A model generated the notes under the pieces. The model was not told where the DNA came from and ran no database searches. It saw only the letters and a list, made by a program, of their open reading frames with translations. 64,000 nt of DNA from Brevibacillus dissolubilis (GTDB taxonomy: Bacteria > Bacillota > Bacilli > Brevibacillales > Brevibacillaceae), in assembly GCF_006170445.1 (NCBI RefSeq), contig NZ_VCNA01000002.1:744001-808000 (forward strand). The letters run 5' to 3'. A program made the translations under genes and the position numbers. This document shows positions 38,133-47,341 of this stretch, piece after piece; the first letter of the stretch is position 1; the number at the start of each line of letters is the position of its first letter.

Positions 38133-38151
38133 CCCCCTCACGAAGAGGGGG
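38133..38151 (-). other. Hairpin between frr and uppS
   Basis: A perfect CCCCCTC / GAGGGGG stem of seven pairs with a five-base loop, 15 bases after the frr stop. No T run follows on the minus strand, so it is not a classical terminator; it may protect the upstream mRNA end or slow ribosome access to uppS. Confidence 0.55.
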
Positions 38152-38165
38152 AATGCTTACTCTCA

Positions 38166-38723
38166 TTATACTTCCAAGATGTCTTTTTCTTTCTCTTTTA
38201 CTACTTTATCCACTTCAGCAATGTACTTGTCCGTTGTTTTTTGCACGGTTTCTTGATGGCGGCGGGATTCGTCTTCGGAGATCGTACCGTCTTTTTCAAG
38301 CTTTTTCAGTTCGTCATTGGCATCGCGGCGGATGTTGCGGATCGCCACTTTGGACTCTTCACCGGATTTGCCGGCTACTTTTACCAGTTCTTTACGGCGC
38401 TCTTCTGTAAGTGCTGGAATCACGATACGGATGATGTTACCGTCATTGCTTGGGTTGAGGCCAAGATCAGACTGTTGAATGGCTTTGTCGATATCTTTGA
38501 GCGCGGATTTGTCCCATGGTTGGATGGTCAACAGACGCGGCTCAGGTACGCTCACGTTCGCCAATTGAGCAATCGGAGTCGGTGTGCCGTAGTAGTCCAC
38601 TACGATTTTATCCAGCATCGCTGGGTTGGCACGGCCTGCGCGAAGTGTTGCGAGATCGCGCTTTAGGTTGGTAATCGCTTTTTGCATGCGGTCTTCTGCA
38701 TCTTTTAAAATAGACTGTGGCAT
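38166..38723 (-). CDS. frr: Ribosome recycling factor
   Basis: tRNA-mimic that splits post-termination ribosomes with EF-G. 185 residues with the conserved [17 protein letters not shown] and core [21 protein letters not shown] 38723 starts one base after the pyrH stop region and follows GGGGGAAG. Confidence 0.97.
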   Translation of the reverse strand: MPQSILKDAEDRMQKAITNLKRDLATLRAGRANPAMLDKIVVDYYGTPTPIAQLANVSVPEPRLLTIQPWDKSALKDIDKAIQQSDLGLNPSNDGNIIRIVIPALTEERRKELVKVAGKSGEESKVAIRNIRRDANDELKKLEKDGTISEDESRRHQETVQKTTDKYIAEVDKVVKEKEKDILEV

Positions 38724-39467
<744 letters not shown>

Positions 39468-39501
39468 TCAAATCCATTTGTTTTTACCCTTTTGCTTTTA
39501 A

Positions 39502-39530
39502 AAATAGGGAACACAGCGGTGTTCCCTATT
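39502..39530 (-). terminator. Terminator after tsf
   Basis: AATAGGGAACAC, short loop, GTGTTCCCTATT followed by TTTAAAA on the minus strand, seven bases after the tsf stop. It separates rpsB-tsf from pyrH-frr. Confidence 0.85.
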
Positions 39531-39536
39531 GGTAAA

Positions 39537-40424
39537 TTATTGCTTATTCACTTGCGCCATTACTTCTGCCGCGAAGTCTTCTTGTTTCTTCTCGATACCT
39601 TCACCTACTTGGTAACGTACGAAACCTTTGAGAGTAGCGCCTGCTTCTTTGAGGAGAGCAGATACTTTCTTGTCTGGGTCTTTAACGAATGGTTGTTCAA
39701 CAAGAACGTACTCTTCGAAGTACTTGGAGAGGCGGCCTTCTACCATTTTTTCTACGATGTTTTCTGGTTTGCCTTCAGCCAGAGCTTGAGCTTTCAGAAC
39801 TTCGCGCTCGCGTTCGATCTCATCAGCGGAAACCTCTTCACGGTTAGCAAAACGAGGAGCTGCTGCAGCTGCGTGCATAGCGAGGTCTTTTGCAAGAGAT
39901 TCGTCAGTAGTGCCTTCGAGAACAGTCAGAACGCCGATGCGGCCACCTTGGTGGAGGTAAGCGCCGAAAGCACCGTTGTCAGCTTTCTCGAAGAGGGAGA
40001 AACGACGGAAGGTGATGTTTTCACCAATAGTCGCGATTTTTTCGGAGATGTGTTTTTCAAGAGTGTTTTCGCCTTGGAAAGTTGCAGCAAGAGCAGCGTC
40101 AACGGACTCAGGGCGGTTCGCTACTACGAAGTTAGCGATATCGGAAACGAGTGCTTGGAACTCAGGGTTTTTCGCTACGAAGTCAGTTTCGCAGTTTACT
40201 TCTACGATTGCGCCGAAGTTACCGGAAGTAGCTACGCCAGTGAGACCTTCAGCTGCGATACGGTCAGCTTTTTTCGCTGCTTTGATGGTACCGCGTTCGC
40301 GGAGCAGGTCAATCGCTTTTTCGATGTCGCCCTCTGTTTCTTGAAGAGCTTTTTTACATTCCATCATACCTGCACCGGTTCTGTCACGAAGATCTTTAAC
40401 GAGAGCTGCACTAATGTTAGACAT
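39537..40424 (-). CDS. tsf: Elongation factor Ts
   Basis: Nucleotide exchange factor for EF-Tu. N-terminal UBA-like module with [16 protein letters not shown], then the dimerisation core with [10 protein letters not shown]. 295 residues. ATG 40424 follows GGGAGGAAA. Pairs with rpsB upstream. Confidence 0.98.
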   Translation of the reverse strand: MSNISAALVKDLRDRTGAGMMECKKALQETEGDIEKAIDLLRERGTIKAAKKADRIAAEGLTGVATSGNFGAIVEVNCETDFVAKNPEFQALVSDIANFVVANRPESVDAALAATFQGENTLEKHISEKIATIGENITFRRFSLFEKADNGAFGAYLHQGGRIGVLTVLEGTTDESLAKDLAMHAAAAAPRFANREEVSADEIEREREVLKAQALAEGKPENIVEKMVEGRLSKYFEEYVLVEQPFVKDPDKKVSALLKEAGATLKGFVRYQVGEGIEKKQEDFAAEVMAQVNKQ

Positions 40425-40524
40425 TGATAATTTCCTCCCAAAGGTTTTATGATGACACTTCTTAACATATGTAATGAGAGAAACGAAGTCTCCCCCACTA
40501 ATATACCCTTGTTACGTGCGTGTT

Positions 40525-40567
40525 AAAAAAGGGTGGACGAGAGGTTCTGAAACCCTCAGTCCACCCT
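40525..40567 (-). terminator. Terminator-like hairpin between rpsB and tsf
   Basis: GGGTGGAC...GAGGG / CCTCTC...GTCCACCC followed by T6 on the minus strand, five bases after the rpsB stop. A strong hairpin here implies partial termination so that rpsB and tsf outputs differ, or a separate tsf promoter. Confidence 0.85.
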
Positions 40568-40572
40568 CATAC

Positions 40573-41289
40573 TTACGCTGTGGTCGTTGCTTGTTCTGCA
40601 CCTTGTTGGCCTTGGTTGCCTTCGAGAATAGCATCAGCCATTTTACCGGTGAGGAGTTTAACCGCGCGGATTGCATCGTCGTTACCAGGGATAACGTAGT
40701 CGATTTCGTCCGGATCGCAGTTAGTATCTACGATCGCTACAATTGGGATACCCAATTTGCGAGCTTCAGCTACCGCGATACGCTCTTTGCGTGGGTCGAT
40801 CACGAAGAGTGCATCTGGCAGTTCGTTCATAGTAGCGATACCGCCGAGGAATTTCTCGAGACGGTCCATTTCTTTACGGAGAACGATAACTTCTTTTTTA
40901 GGAAGTACGGAGAAAGTACCGTCGTTTTCCATACGCTTGAGTTCAGCCAAGCGAGAAGTACGTTTTTGGATTGTAGTGAAGTTAGTGAGGGTACCACCCA
41001 ACCAGCGTTGGTTGATGAAGTAGTGACCTGTGCGTTCTGCTTCTTCCTTCACTGCTTCTTGAGCTTGTTTCTTAGTACCTACGAAGAGGATTTTGCCGCC
41101 GTTAGAAGCGAGTTCACGTACGAAGTTGTACGCTTCTTCAACTTTCTTTACGGTTTTTTGCAAATCGATGATGTAGATACCGTTACGTTCTGTGAAAATA
41201 TAGCGATCCATTTTTGGGTTCCAGCGACGAGTTTGGTGACCGAAGTGTACACCAGCCTCGAGAAGCTGTTTCATAGAGATTACCGCCAT
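40573..41289 (-). CDS. rpsB: 30S ribosomal protein S2
   Basis: 238-residue small-subunit protein with [20 protein letters not shown] start and [23 protein letters not shown] 41289 follows TAAGGAGGTG. A dedicated promoter and leader precede it. Confidence 0.98.
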   Translation of the reverse strand: MAVISMKQLLEAGVHFGHQTRRWNPKMDRYIFTERNGIYIIDLQKTVKKVEEAYNFVRELASNGGKILFVGTKKQAQEAVKEEAERTGHYFINQRWLGGTLTNFTTIQKRTSRLAELKRMENDGTFSVLPKKEVIVLRKEMDRLEKFLGGIATMNELPDALFVIDPRKERIAVAEARKLGIPIVAIVDTNCDPDEIDYVIPGNDDAIRAVKLLTGKMADAILEGNQGQQGAEQATTTA

Positions 41290-41412
41290 ATTTACACCTC
41301 CTTAAAAGTGGTTTTTTTGTGTCTTACCTCCGCTTGCCGCATTTCCCTATAAAACTACAACTGTAGCACCCTTATAGAGATTGGCTCGCGTGCGTATTCA
41401 ACACCGTAGAAA
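41290..41412 (-). promoter_or_regulatory. Structured leader of rpsB (probable S2 autoregulatory leader)
   Basis: The leader of about 115 bases contains a two-part hairpin, CTATAA / TTATAG enclosing CTAC / GTAG (41347-41377), and a conserved-looking purine-rich stretch before the ribosome-binding site. Firmicute rpsB genes have leaders through which S2 controls its own synthesis; I infer this here. Confidence 0.45.
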
Positions 41413-41441
41413 ACTATAACACATGGTAAGGACAAATGCAA
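41413..41441 (-). promoter_or_regulatory. Sigma-A promoter for rpsB
   Basis: TTGCAT (41436-41441), spacer of exactly 17, TATAGT (41413-41418) on the minus strand. Located in the only sizeable gap between the motility genes and rpsB. Confidence 0.78.
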
Positions 41442-41469
41442 GGAATCATTAAAAAGAAAAATCCCGCCG

Positions 41470-42072
41470 TTATTTTTTCGGCGGGGTGGTCAAAATCGCG
41501 ATCACCTGGTCAACGGTTGCGCCCTTCGGAATCTGATAGGTTCCGGTGCGGAGACGGTTGAGCTTATTGGTATCTCGCAGGGTACGGACGAAATTGTTGT
41601 TTTGCGGAAGCACTCCTGCCGCTACCAGCTCACGCGCTACCGCAGCGCTGGTCATACCAGGTCTAACCACAATCGTGGCTGTCTGGACAGGCTGTGTCGG
41701 GGCTGGTTGCGTAGCTGGTGCCGGTGTCGTGGTTGTCGGTGGCGGTGTGACTTTGGGTTGTGCCGGTGTCGTGGCAGCGGGTGGTGTCGTGGTCTTAGGC
41801 GGTGTCGTGGCAGCTGGAGCTTTTGGGGTGGGAACAGGCGTGGTCGGTTTTGCCGGCTGCTCTTTTTTGGCCTGTTCTTCTTTTTGCTTACTCCACTCGT
41901 CGTATTCCTTTTTGGGAACGATAGCTAACCCCTGTGCCTGGGCCAGCTCCTGCAACTGCTCCTGGGTTACTTGTGCAGGCACACCTGCGGAAGCTGGCGG
42001 ATAGACGAGCATATAGAGTGCGGCAAAAATGATCCCCAGTCCAAGACCCATCAAAAAGTTGCGGTTAGCCAT
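41470..42072 (-). CDS. Membrane-anchored protein with YceG/MltG-like LysM-type domain
   Basis: 200 residues from ATG 42072 (behind GGGAGGCC). One N-terminal TM helix (about 5-25), a charged helix (about 35-70), a long Thr/Pro/Ala-rich linker (about 75-140) and a C-terminal domain (142-198) resembling the small LysM-like subdomain that precedes the catalytic part of MltG. The lytic transglycosylase domain with its Glu is absent, so I do not call it an enzyme. The linker suggests the domain reaches into the wall on the outer face. It is the last gene of the motility run, overlapping the preceding SwrB-like gene by eight bases. Confidence 0.65.
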   Translation of the reverse strand: MANRNFLMGLGLGIIFAALYMLVYPPASAGVPAQVTQEQLQELAQAQGLAIVPKKEYDEWSKQKEEQAKKEQPAKPTTPVPTPKAPAATTPPKTTTPPAATTPAQPKVTPPPTTTTPAPATQPAPTQPVQTATIVVRPGMTSAAVARELVAAGVLPQNNNFVRTLRDTNKLNRLRTGTYQIPKGATVDQVIAILTTPPKK

Positions 42073-42613
42073 TATTCTGGCCTCCCTGCAGAGGTTCAGC
42101 AAGCGAGAAGATCAATTCGATCTCTCCCCGTCCTGCTCCGAGCCGCTTGGCGATCTCCGCGATATCCAGACCCTCTTTTTTCAACTCAAACACACGGCGG
42201 TACCGCTCTTTTAACAACAGCGTATCCGCATGATTATGTACCCGCTCATCGGCGGTTGGTTCTTGATTGGGAGTGGTGTGCTGCGGCTGTGCCGGAACAG
42301 TGGAAAGACTGGTCAGCTTACCTGATACTCGGCTCAGCTCCTCTTCTAGTGCAGCTACACGTGTATGCATCTGGGACAATTCGGACTGCAGCCGTTCCTG
42401 GTCGTGCCGTACCGAAGTCATCACCTGTTCATTTTCTTGTTTTACCTGTTTGACGAAGCGTTTGAGGGTCTGCTCCATGCCTGTCAGATCCACTTGCTTT
42501 TGAGCAAGATGTTGGGTGGCATCTGATTCTGCTTGCGCAGGCTTTTTCAGCAAGAACGATAATATAACGATGAGTACCCCTGCTCCTAGAAGTAGATAGT
42601 GTGGTTGATCCAT
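42065..42613 (-). CDS. SwrB/YlxL-like membrane protein
   Basis: 182 residues: a short N-terminal TM helix (about 6-22), a long coiled coil (about 35-95), a disordered linker, and a C-terminal helix-turn-helix-like segment (ERYRRVFELKKEGLDIAEIA, then KRLGAGRGEIELIFSL). In B. subtilis the gene in this place, between sigD and rpsB, is swrB, which promotes flagellar basal-body export activation. Architecture and position agree, but sequence likeness is only in the C-terminal part. ATG 42613 is taken; GTG 42622 is possible. Confidence 0.65.
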   Translation of the reverse strand: MDQPHYLLLGAGVLIVILSFLLKKPAQAESDATQHLAQKQVDLTGMEQTLKRFVKQVKQENEQVMTSVRHDQERLQSELSQMHTRVAALEEELSRVSGKLTSLSTVPAQPQHTTPNQEPTADERVHNHADTLLLKERYRRVFELKKEGLDIAEIAKRLGAGRGEIELIFSLAEPLQGGQNNG

Positions 42614-42637
42614 CCATTTCACCTTAACCTTGCTGTC

Positions 42638-42967
42638 TTACAGCGAGATATCAATATGACGGCCTCGCATGGGATCGAATCCTTCCGTCTTCTTACTGGA
42701 AGCGGAGCGTGACTCTTGCTTAACCGGAGCCGTCTGGTTCTCTTTTTCTTTCTTGGTATGTTCGCGTTCCTGTTTCTCTTTAATCTGTCCGTTTGCCTTT
42801 TGATTTATGTCTTGCGGACGGATTCGCGCTTTTTCATCCAGCTCTTTGCGGTCCCGGATCAAAGCTTGCTGGTCAACATTGTGCCGTTGTTGCTGCTGTT
42901 CTTGGATTCGTCCGATTTCTTGGGTACGGGGTATTGCTATTTGGAGTTCTACTGCTTTCAAACTCAT
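42638..42967 (-). CDS. Charged hypothetical protein of the motility operon
   Basis: 109 residues, Gln/Lys/Glu-rich and almost certainly mostly helical or disordered, with a conserved-looking start MSLKAVELQIAIPRTQEIGR and end GFDPMRGRHIDISL. The ends look family-like while the middle is low complexity. It lies between the DUF342 gene and the SwrB-like gene; similar short proteins occur there in related Bacillales as I recall, without assigned function. Confidence 0.7.
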   Translation of the reverse strand: MSLKAVELQIAIPRTQEIGRIQEQQQQRHNVDQQALIRDRKELDEKARIRPQDINQKANGQIKEKQEREHTKKEKENQTAPVKQESRSASSKKTEGFDPMRGRHIDISL

Positions 42968-42984
42968 ACACCATCAGTCCCCTT

Positions 42985-44385
42985 TTAACGGATTGGCGAC
43001 GCGGTGATCTCTCCATCCAGAACGAGGAAGCGGGAACGGGAATGCTCTTGCTTGATAAAGCGAACCCACTTGCCAAACACAAGCTTCACGCCGGGGAATG
43101 TGATCTGATACACTTCCACCACGGCTGGGTAATCGCCTTCAATGCTCTCTTCCAGTTCTCTTTTTCGCTGTTCCAGCTTCTTAATATCTTTGTCTAAAAT
43201 GATGCGGGTATTGGTCAGCTTGATCTGCATGATCTTCTTGTCGGCAGGCAGCTCCCCTGAGACCTTGAGCAGTTGATCAAGCACCCCTAAGCCTTGATCG
43301 GTTTTGCGCAGGTTCTCATACAGAGTCGTCAGTTCCTTGGTCACATTGGCCAGTTCATTACGCAATTCCGGCTTGACACCCACTTCGAGGCAGGTTGGCG
43401 TAGCCGTCGAGTTGCCTACAACCATTGCCGTGATCTTGTCGCCTGCTTGGATGGTTCCTCCGATGATGATCCCTTTGGTACCTTTGCAGATGACATCTTT
43501 TCCGGCGCGGATCGTGGAGAACATGATGCTTTGGGTGACATAGACAGAGCCTCTCGCGGTCACATTACCGTTCTGTATATAAGAAGCTTTGACGTCAGCA
43601 CCTGCCAGCACATGACCTTTGTCTTGCGCGACGATCCCGTTTTTGATCTCGACGGACCCCTGCGCTTCGAGTTCGGCCCCTTCCACACTGCCTAAGACAC
43701 GAATATCCCCGGCAGCTTTGATACGGAATCCCGTAGGCACATTGCCACGGATGACGACCGTTCCAACAAAGTCGATATTACCGACACGGAAGTCAACATC
43801 TCCATTTACTTCAAAGACGGGGAATACATTTATCTTATCTTTATCGGTAATTGACACTTGCCCGTCAATTGCAGCATAAAGGAGTGTTCGATCCTCATTT
43901 AACACGACATTTTTGCCTGGTTTGATGTGGACTTCTTTACCTGCTTTGGCGACGACTCTGTCGCCTGTGACGCTAGTGCCGTCGATCCCTGGTTCAGACG
44001 GAATTTTTCTGGCCAACAGCTGACCACGCATGACATTGGCGATATTGAGTACGGAGTAAAAATCAACACGGCCATCTTCTAATTCAAGTGGCTTGCGTTC
44101 CTGTGAATTGGATTGCTGTGTAAATTCGATGCGGGCATCTTTCCCCGGAGTAGCTTCTAGCCCGACTGCAACAGTGACGGGAATATTGATATACTGCGTC
44201 GGATTTTTACATACTTTATCAATTACGTCGTCCAAAATCCCAAAATGAACGCCGCCGTCGCGCAGTGCAGCCTTGATATCGAGAACGGTCACTCTCCAGT
44301 TCTCCTGATCTGCGGGTTGCAGCAACAACTCTGCAGCCATTTTGTCTTTTGAGATTTTGATATTGATTCCTAGTTGTTCAGACAT
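42985..44385 (-). CDS. DUF342 (FapA) polymerising protein
   Basis: 466 residues with the FapA architecture: N-terminal mixed domain, then a right-handed beta-helix-like repeat region (about 200-330, with VNGDVDFRVGNIDFVGTVVI and following repeats), and a C-terminal coiled coil (about 345-420). The family forms cell-surface or pole-linked assemblies and is common beside fla/che genes; its role in motility is unproven. ATG 44385 follows AAAGGGGGAG. Confidence 0.85.
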   Translation of the reverse strand: MSEQLGINIKISKDKMAAELLLQPADQENWRVTVLDIKAALRDGGVHFGILDDVIDKVCKNPTQYINIPVTVAVGLEATPGKDARIEFTQQSNSQERKPLELEDGRVDFYSVLNIANVMRGQLLARKIPSEPGIDGTSVTGDRVVAKAGKEVHIKPGKNVVLNEDRTLLYAAIDGQVSITDKDKINVFPVFEVNGDVDFRVGNIDFVGTVVIRGNVPTGFRIKAAGDIRVLGSVEGAELEAQGSVEIKNGIVAQDKGHVLAGADVKASYIQNGNVTARGSVYVTQSIMFSTIRAGKDVICKGTKGIIIGGTIQAGDKITAMVVGNSTATPTCLEVGVKPELRNELANVTKELTTLYENLRKTDQGLGVLDQLLKVSGELPADKKIMQIKLTNTRIILDKDIKKLEQRKRELEESIEGDYPAVVEVYQITFPGVKLVFGKWVRFIKQEHSRSRFLVLDGEITASPIR

Positions 44386-44470
44386 ACATGCTCCCCCTTT
44401 CCTCCATCATGGTCTCTTACTCCCAATTACCTGCTGATTATTTCTCTCTGGTTAGTTTAGTTTCCTGCTG

Positions 44471-45259
44471 CTACATCAGTTGTGTCTTAAATCGGGTCAA
44501 TGAAGAGCGCAGGCGAAAAATGGCTTTGGAATGCAACTGAGAGATACGTGAAGGTGACAAGCTCATGACCTCCGCGATCTCGGAGAGCGTCAGTTCCTCG
44601 AAATAAAACAGGGATACGACCAGACGCTCTTTTTCAGGCAGTTTGTCGATGGAATGCGTCAGCACTTCTTTGAGGCTTTGCGATTCAGCCACAGCTTCCG
44701 GGCGTGGTGTCACTTCGTCGATGATGTAGGAATGGCGTGCGGTTTTCTGTTCATCCTCATCCCCTACCGCTTCATCTATAGAGACAAAGGTAGAGAGCGA
44801 CGTATCATAAATCACCTGCTGGAATTCCTTTTCCGTGATGCCAAGATACTGACACACCTCTTCATCAGTCGGTGTGCGAAGTGTACGCTGCTCTAGAATA
44901 TTATATGCTTCCTCGATTTTTTTTGCTTTATCGCGGACCGTTCGAGGGATCCAGTCATTTTCGCGCAAGCCGTCAATCATGGCCCCACGAATCCGCCACA
45001 TCGCATATGTCTCAAACTGCAGACCGCGTGTATGGTCAAATTTATTCAAGGCGTCCAACAAACCAAAACGACCATAGCTGATCAGATCGTCTTTATCTAC
45101 GTTGTTCGGCAGTCCGATGGCAAGACGATTTGCTACCTTGGTGACAAGGGGTAAAAACCTTTCGACAAGTTCTGCTTCTGCCTCTTTGCAACCCTCTTCT
45201 TTCCAAGAGATCCACTTATCAAATTCTTTCACTCTGTCGTGATTGTTTGTTCGAGCCAT
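44471..45259 (-). CDS. sigD: RNA polymerase sigma factor SigD (FliA family)
   Basis: Directs transcription of late flagellar, chemotaxis and autolysin genes. 262 residues with sigma regions 2 (DLISYGRFGLLDALNKFD, AMWRIRGAMIDGLRENDW), 3 and 4 (LPEKERLVVSLFYFEELTLS, then MSLSPSRISQLHSKA). ATG 45259 follows AAAGGTTGG. Near the 3' end of the fla/che operon as in B. subtilis, where late position limits its dose. Confidence 0.96.
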   Translation of the reverse strand: MARTNNHDRVKEFDKWISWKEEGCKEAEAELVERFLPLVTKVANRLAIGLPNNVDKDDLISYGRFGLLDALNKFDHTRGLQFETYAMWRIRGAMIDGLRENDWIPRTVRDKAKKIEEAYNILEQRTLRTPTDEEVCQYLGITEKEFQQVIYDTSLSTFVSIDEAVGDEDEQKTARHSYIIDEVTPRPEAVAESQSLKEVLTHSIDKLPEKERLVVSLFYFEELTLSEIAEVMSLSPSRISQLHSKAIFRLRSSLTRFKTQLM

Positions 45260-45277
45260 GAATCAACCACCAACCTT

Positions 45278-45739
45278 TTAATCATCAGTTAACCGTCTTA
45301 TGATATTGGCAATGTCTGCTGGATCTTGAGTTACTTCGGGTTGTCGTTCAATTTTCGGTAAAACCAATGGGGTAAATTCATCATCATCTCTTGTCTGGTC
45401 ATGCTTTTGCCTGCGATCATGATCATCCTCATCATACAGATCGGCCCGGTCATCATACGTCCCTGTTTCATCATCTGATGGAGTCACCAGATTGATATGC
45501 TGTCCTGTTGCCGAAGGAGCCTCTGTTGCTTCTGCAACTTCTGACTTCTTCGCTCCGTCTGTAGAGGTAACGAGCCCCAACACGAAGCGGATCACGTACG
45601 CACCCAAGAAAAAAATGACAAAGGTAGAGACGGCACGTTCCAGAGAAACGAAAAAGGTGTTCCCGAAAAGTGCCGCAAGAAAGGTTATCAGGGAGGCAGC
45701 AACGCCTATCCAAAGATTTATTTTCCAAGTCCCAATCAT
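45278..45739 (-). CDS. Small membrane protein with acidic tail, che operon
   Basis: 153 residues: two hydrophobic helices (about 7-28 and 31-57), then a long hydrophilic tail extremely rich in Asp/Glu (for example DDETGTYDDRADLYDEDDHD) and a short conserved-looking C-terminal helix (ADIANIIRRLTDD). Between cheD and sigD. I do not recognise a named family; the tail must lie in the cytoplasm or at the membrane surface if both helices span. Confidence 0.7.
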   Translation of the reverse strand: MIGTWKINLWIGVAASLITFLAALFGNTFFVSLERAVSTFVIFFLGAYVIRFVLGLVTSTDGAKKSEVAEATEAPSATGQHINLVTPSDDETGTYDDRADLYDEDDHDRRQKHDQTRDDDEFTPLVLPKIERQPEVTQDPADIANIIRRLTDD

Positions 45740-45741
45740 GT

Positions 45742-46227
45742 CTATACTTCCTTAACCCCTTGATTTACGGTGCGAATGTTTAAGATGCCGGTCGTTGCAT
45801 CAAACTCGATGGTTCTTCCACAGTTACCTCCCGTATCTTCCGCAACGATGCGAATCCCTGCTTTAGCGAGAAACATTTTACATGCCTCAACATTACGGGG
45901 ACCTATTCTCATCGTATCATTTCCCGAGAGGAACGAAAACATTTGGGCACCACCTGCCAACTTGGCTACCATATTCCGGCAGTTGGCACCTTCTTGCTCC
46001 ATCTGTTTGATCAGCGTCGGAATCGCTGTATCAGCGTATTTGCCGATATTGACTTCCGCGCTTTTGCCAAGTGAAGAATCAGGTAGCATCACATGTGCCA
46101 TGCCACCGATTTTTTTACCTGAATCATACAACACAACCCCGACACATGAACCCAGCCCTGTGGTGCGCAAACGATTCGGTGGTTTAGCAACTCCTAAATC
46201 AGCCATTCCTATTTTAATAATTTCCAT
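45742..46227 (-). CDS. cheD: Chemoreceptor glutamine deamidase CheD
   Basis: 161 residues with the catalytic Cys-His pair in TTGLGSCVGVVLYD (C) and GGMAHVMLPDS (H). Deamidates receptor glutamines and works with CheC in adaptation. Starts within the end of cheC (14-base overlap), consistent with their working as a pair. Confidence 0.95.
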   Translation of the reverse strand: MEIIKIGMADLGVAKPPNRLRTTGLGSCVGVVLYDSGKKIGGMAHVMLPDSSLGKSAEVNIGKYADTAIPTLIKQMEQEGANCRNMVAKLAGGAQMFSFLSGNDTMRIGPRNVEACKMFLAKAGIRIVAEDTGGNCGRTIEFDATTGILNIRTVNQGVKEV

Positions 46228-46846
46228 CGAAAGGAACCCCTAGTGACGAGAATAGTTTTTCAAACGACTCAGGATCAGGGATGAAGAAATAGTGCCCCTG
46301 CACCTGTTCGTTTCCTTCAAAGAACGCTGTATCAATCGTGAGCGCGTAGTCACCATTTTGTCCAAGGGCAATCAGTCCATAGCTGAGGATTGCTCCCGCC
46401 ATGTCAATCGCTAAAGCCGGCACCGACGGCTGAAGGTTGAGATTTGTAAAATCGGCCAAAGATGATAGATAGGAGCCTGTGAGGATGTTGCCGATCTCAT
46501 GGAGAGCAGAAAGCTCCATTTCGGTAAAGCCTTCCTGTTCCTCATCCACTTTCATGCCTAACAATTGTTCAAGCAGGTTGCGGGCGGAGCTGAAATCGAG
46601 GATGAAGAACATATTCCCCGGGCAATCCCCTTCAACCCGCAGGAACACGGTGATGACCACTACTTCATCGCCGCCCAAAAAGTCTGCAATCTCATCGAAA
46701 TGGATGATTTTGACCTGCGGAACTTTCATATCGATCTCTTTTTGCAAAAGCTTGGAGAGGGCCGTTGTTGCATGGCCCGCTCCTATATTGCCCACTTCAC
46801 GGAGAACATCCAGCTGAAAATCGCCGAACTTAAAGAACTCTCCCAT
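46214..46846 (-). CDS. cheC: CheY-P phosphatase CheC
   Basis: 210 residues of the CheC/FliY/CheX fold. Two phosphatase motifs are visible: LREVGNIGAGHATTALS in the first half and LHEIGNILTGSYLSSLA in the second, both with the E-x-x-N core. Helps dephosphorylate CheY-P and is stimulated by CheD. Confidence 0.95.
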   Translation of the reverse strand: MGEFFKFGDFQLDVLREVGNIGAGHATTALSKLLQKEIDMKVPQVKIIHFDEIADFLGGDEVVVITVFLRVEGDCPGNMFFILDFSSARNLLEQLLGMKVDEEQEGFTEMELSALHEIGNILTGSYLSSLADFTNLNLQPSVPALAIDMAGAILSYGLIALGQNGDYALTIDTAFFEGNEQVQGHYFFIPDPESFEKLFSSLGVPFDGNY

Positions 46847-46848
46847 AT

Positions 46849-47328
46849 CTAAACCTCAAATGAATCAAGTTGTTTGATTTCATCGGTATTCAATACCTTG
46901 TCAAGGTTCAGAAGAATCAGGAGACGCTTCTCCAGCTTCGCCACACCGCGCAGGTAAGCAGCCTCTACCCCACCGACAACTTCTGGTGGCGGTTCGATTG
47001 CATTGACAGGAATGTCGATCACGTCATTTGCAGAATCTACAATCAGACCCACTTCGAGTTCGCCCACAGCCACGATGATGACGCGGGTGGTTTCGGTATG
47101 TGTCGCTTCTGTCAGGTTGAAGCGGCTGCGCAGATCGATGATTGGAGTAACAACACCGCGGAGATTGATGACACCTTTGACAAATCGCGGAGTGCGGGGT
47201 ACACGGGTGATGTGCTCCAGCTTCTCGATTGATTTCACTTGGTTTACTTCCACACCGTATTCCTCTTCACCAAGGCGGAAAACGATGACTTTTACTTCAC
47301 CGACGATTTCTTTGTTTTGATCCAACAT
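46849..47328 (-). CDS. cheW: Chemotaxis coupling protein CheW
   Basis: 159 residues, single CheW domain (VIVFRLGEEEYGVEVNQVKS; GVINLRGVVTPIIDLR). Links receptors to CheA. ATG 47328 follows AAGGAGGTC; the longer frame upstream overlaps cheA without a site. Confidence 0.95.
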   Translation of the reverse strand: MLDQNKEIVGEVKVIVFRLGEEEYGVEVNQVKSIEKLEHITRVPRTPRFVKGVINLRGVVTPIIDLRSRFNLTEATHTETTRVIIVAVGELEVGLIVDSANDVIDIPVNAIEPPPEVVGGVEAAYLRGVAKLEKRLLILLNLDKVLNTDEIKQLDSFEV

Positions 47329-47341
47329 GAGTGTGACCTCC

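Noticed and set aside
39492-40427. 311-codon + strand open frame
   Set aside because: Antisense shadow of tsf; the Phe/Ser-rich composition is what reverse-complemented tsf codons give.
42613-42622. Longer GTG start of the SwrB-like gene
   Set aside because: Gives only three more residues; the ATG has better spacing to AAGGTGA, but the choice is not certain.
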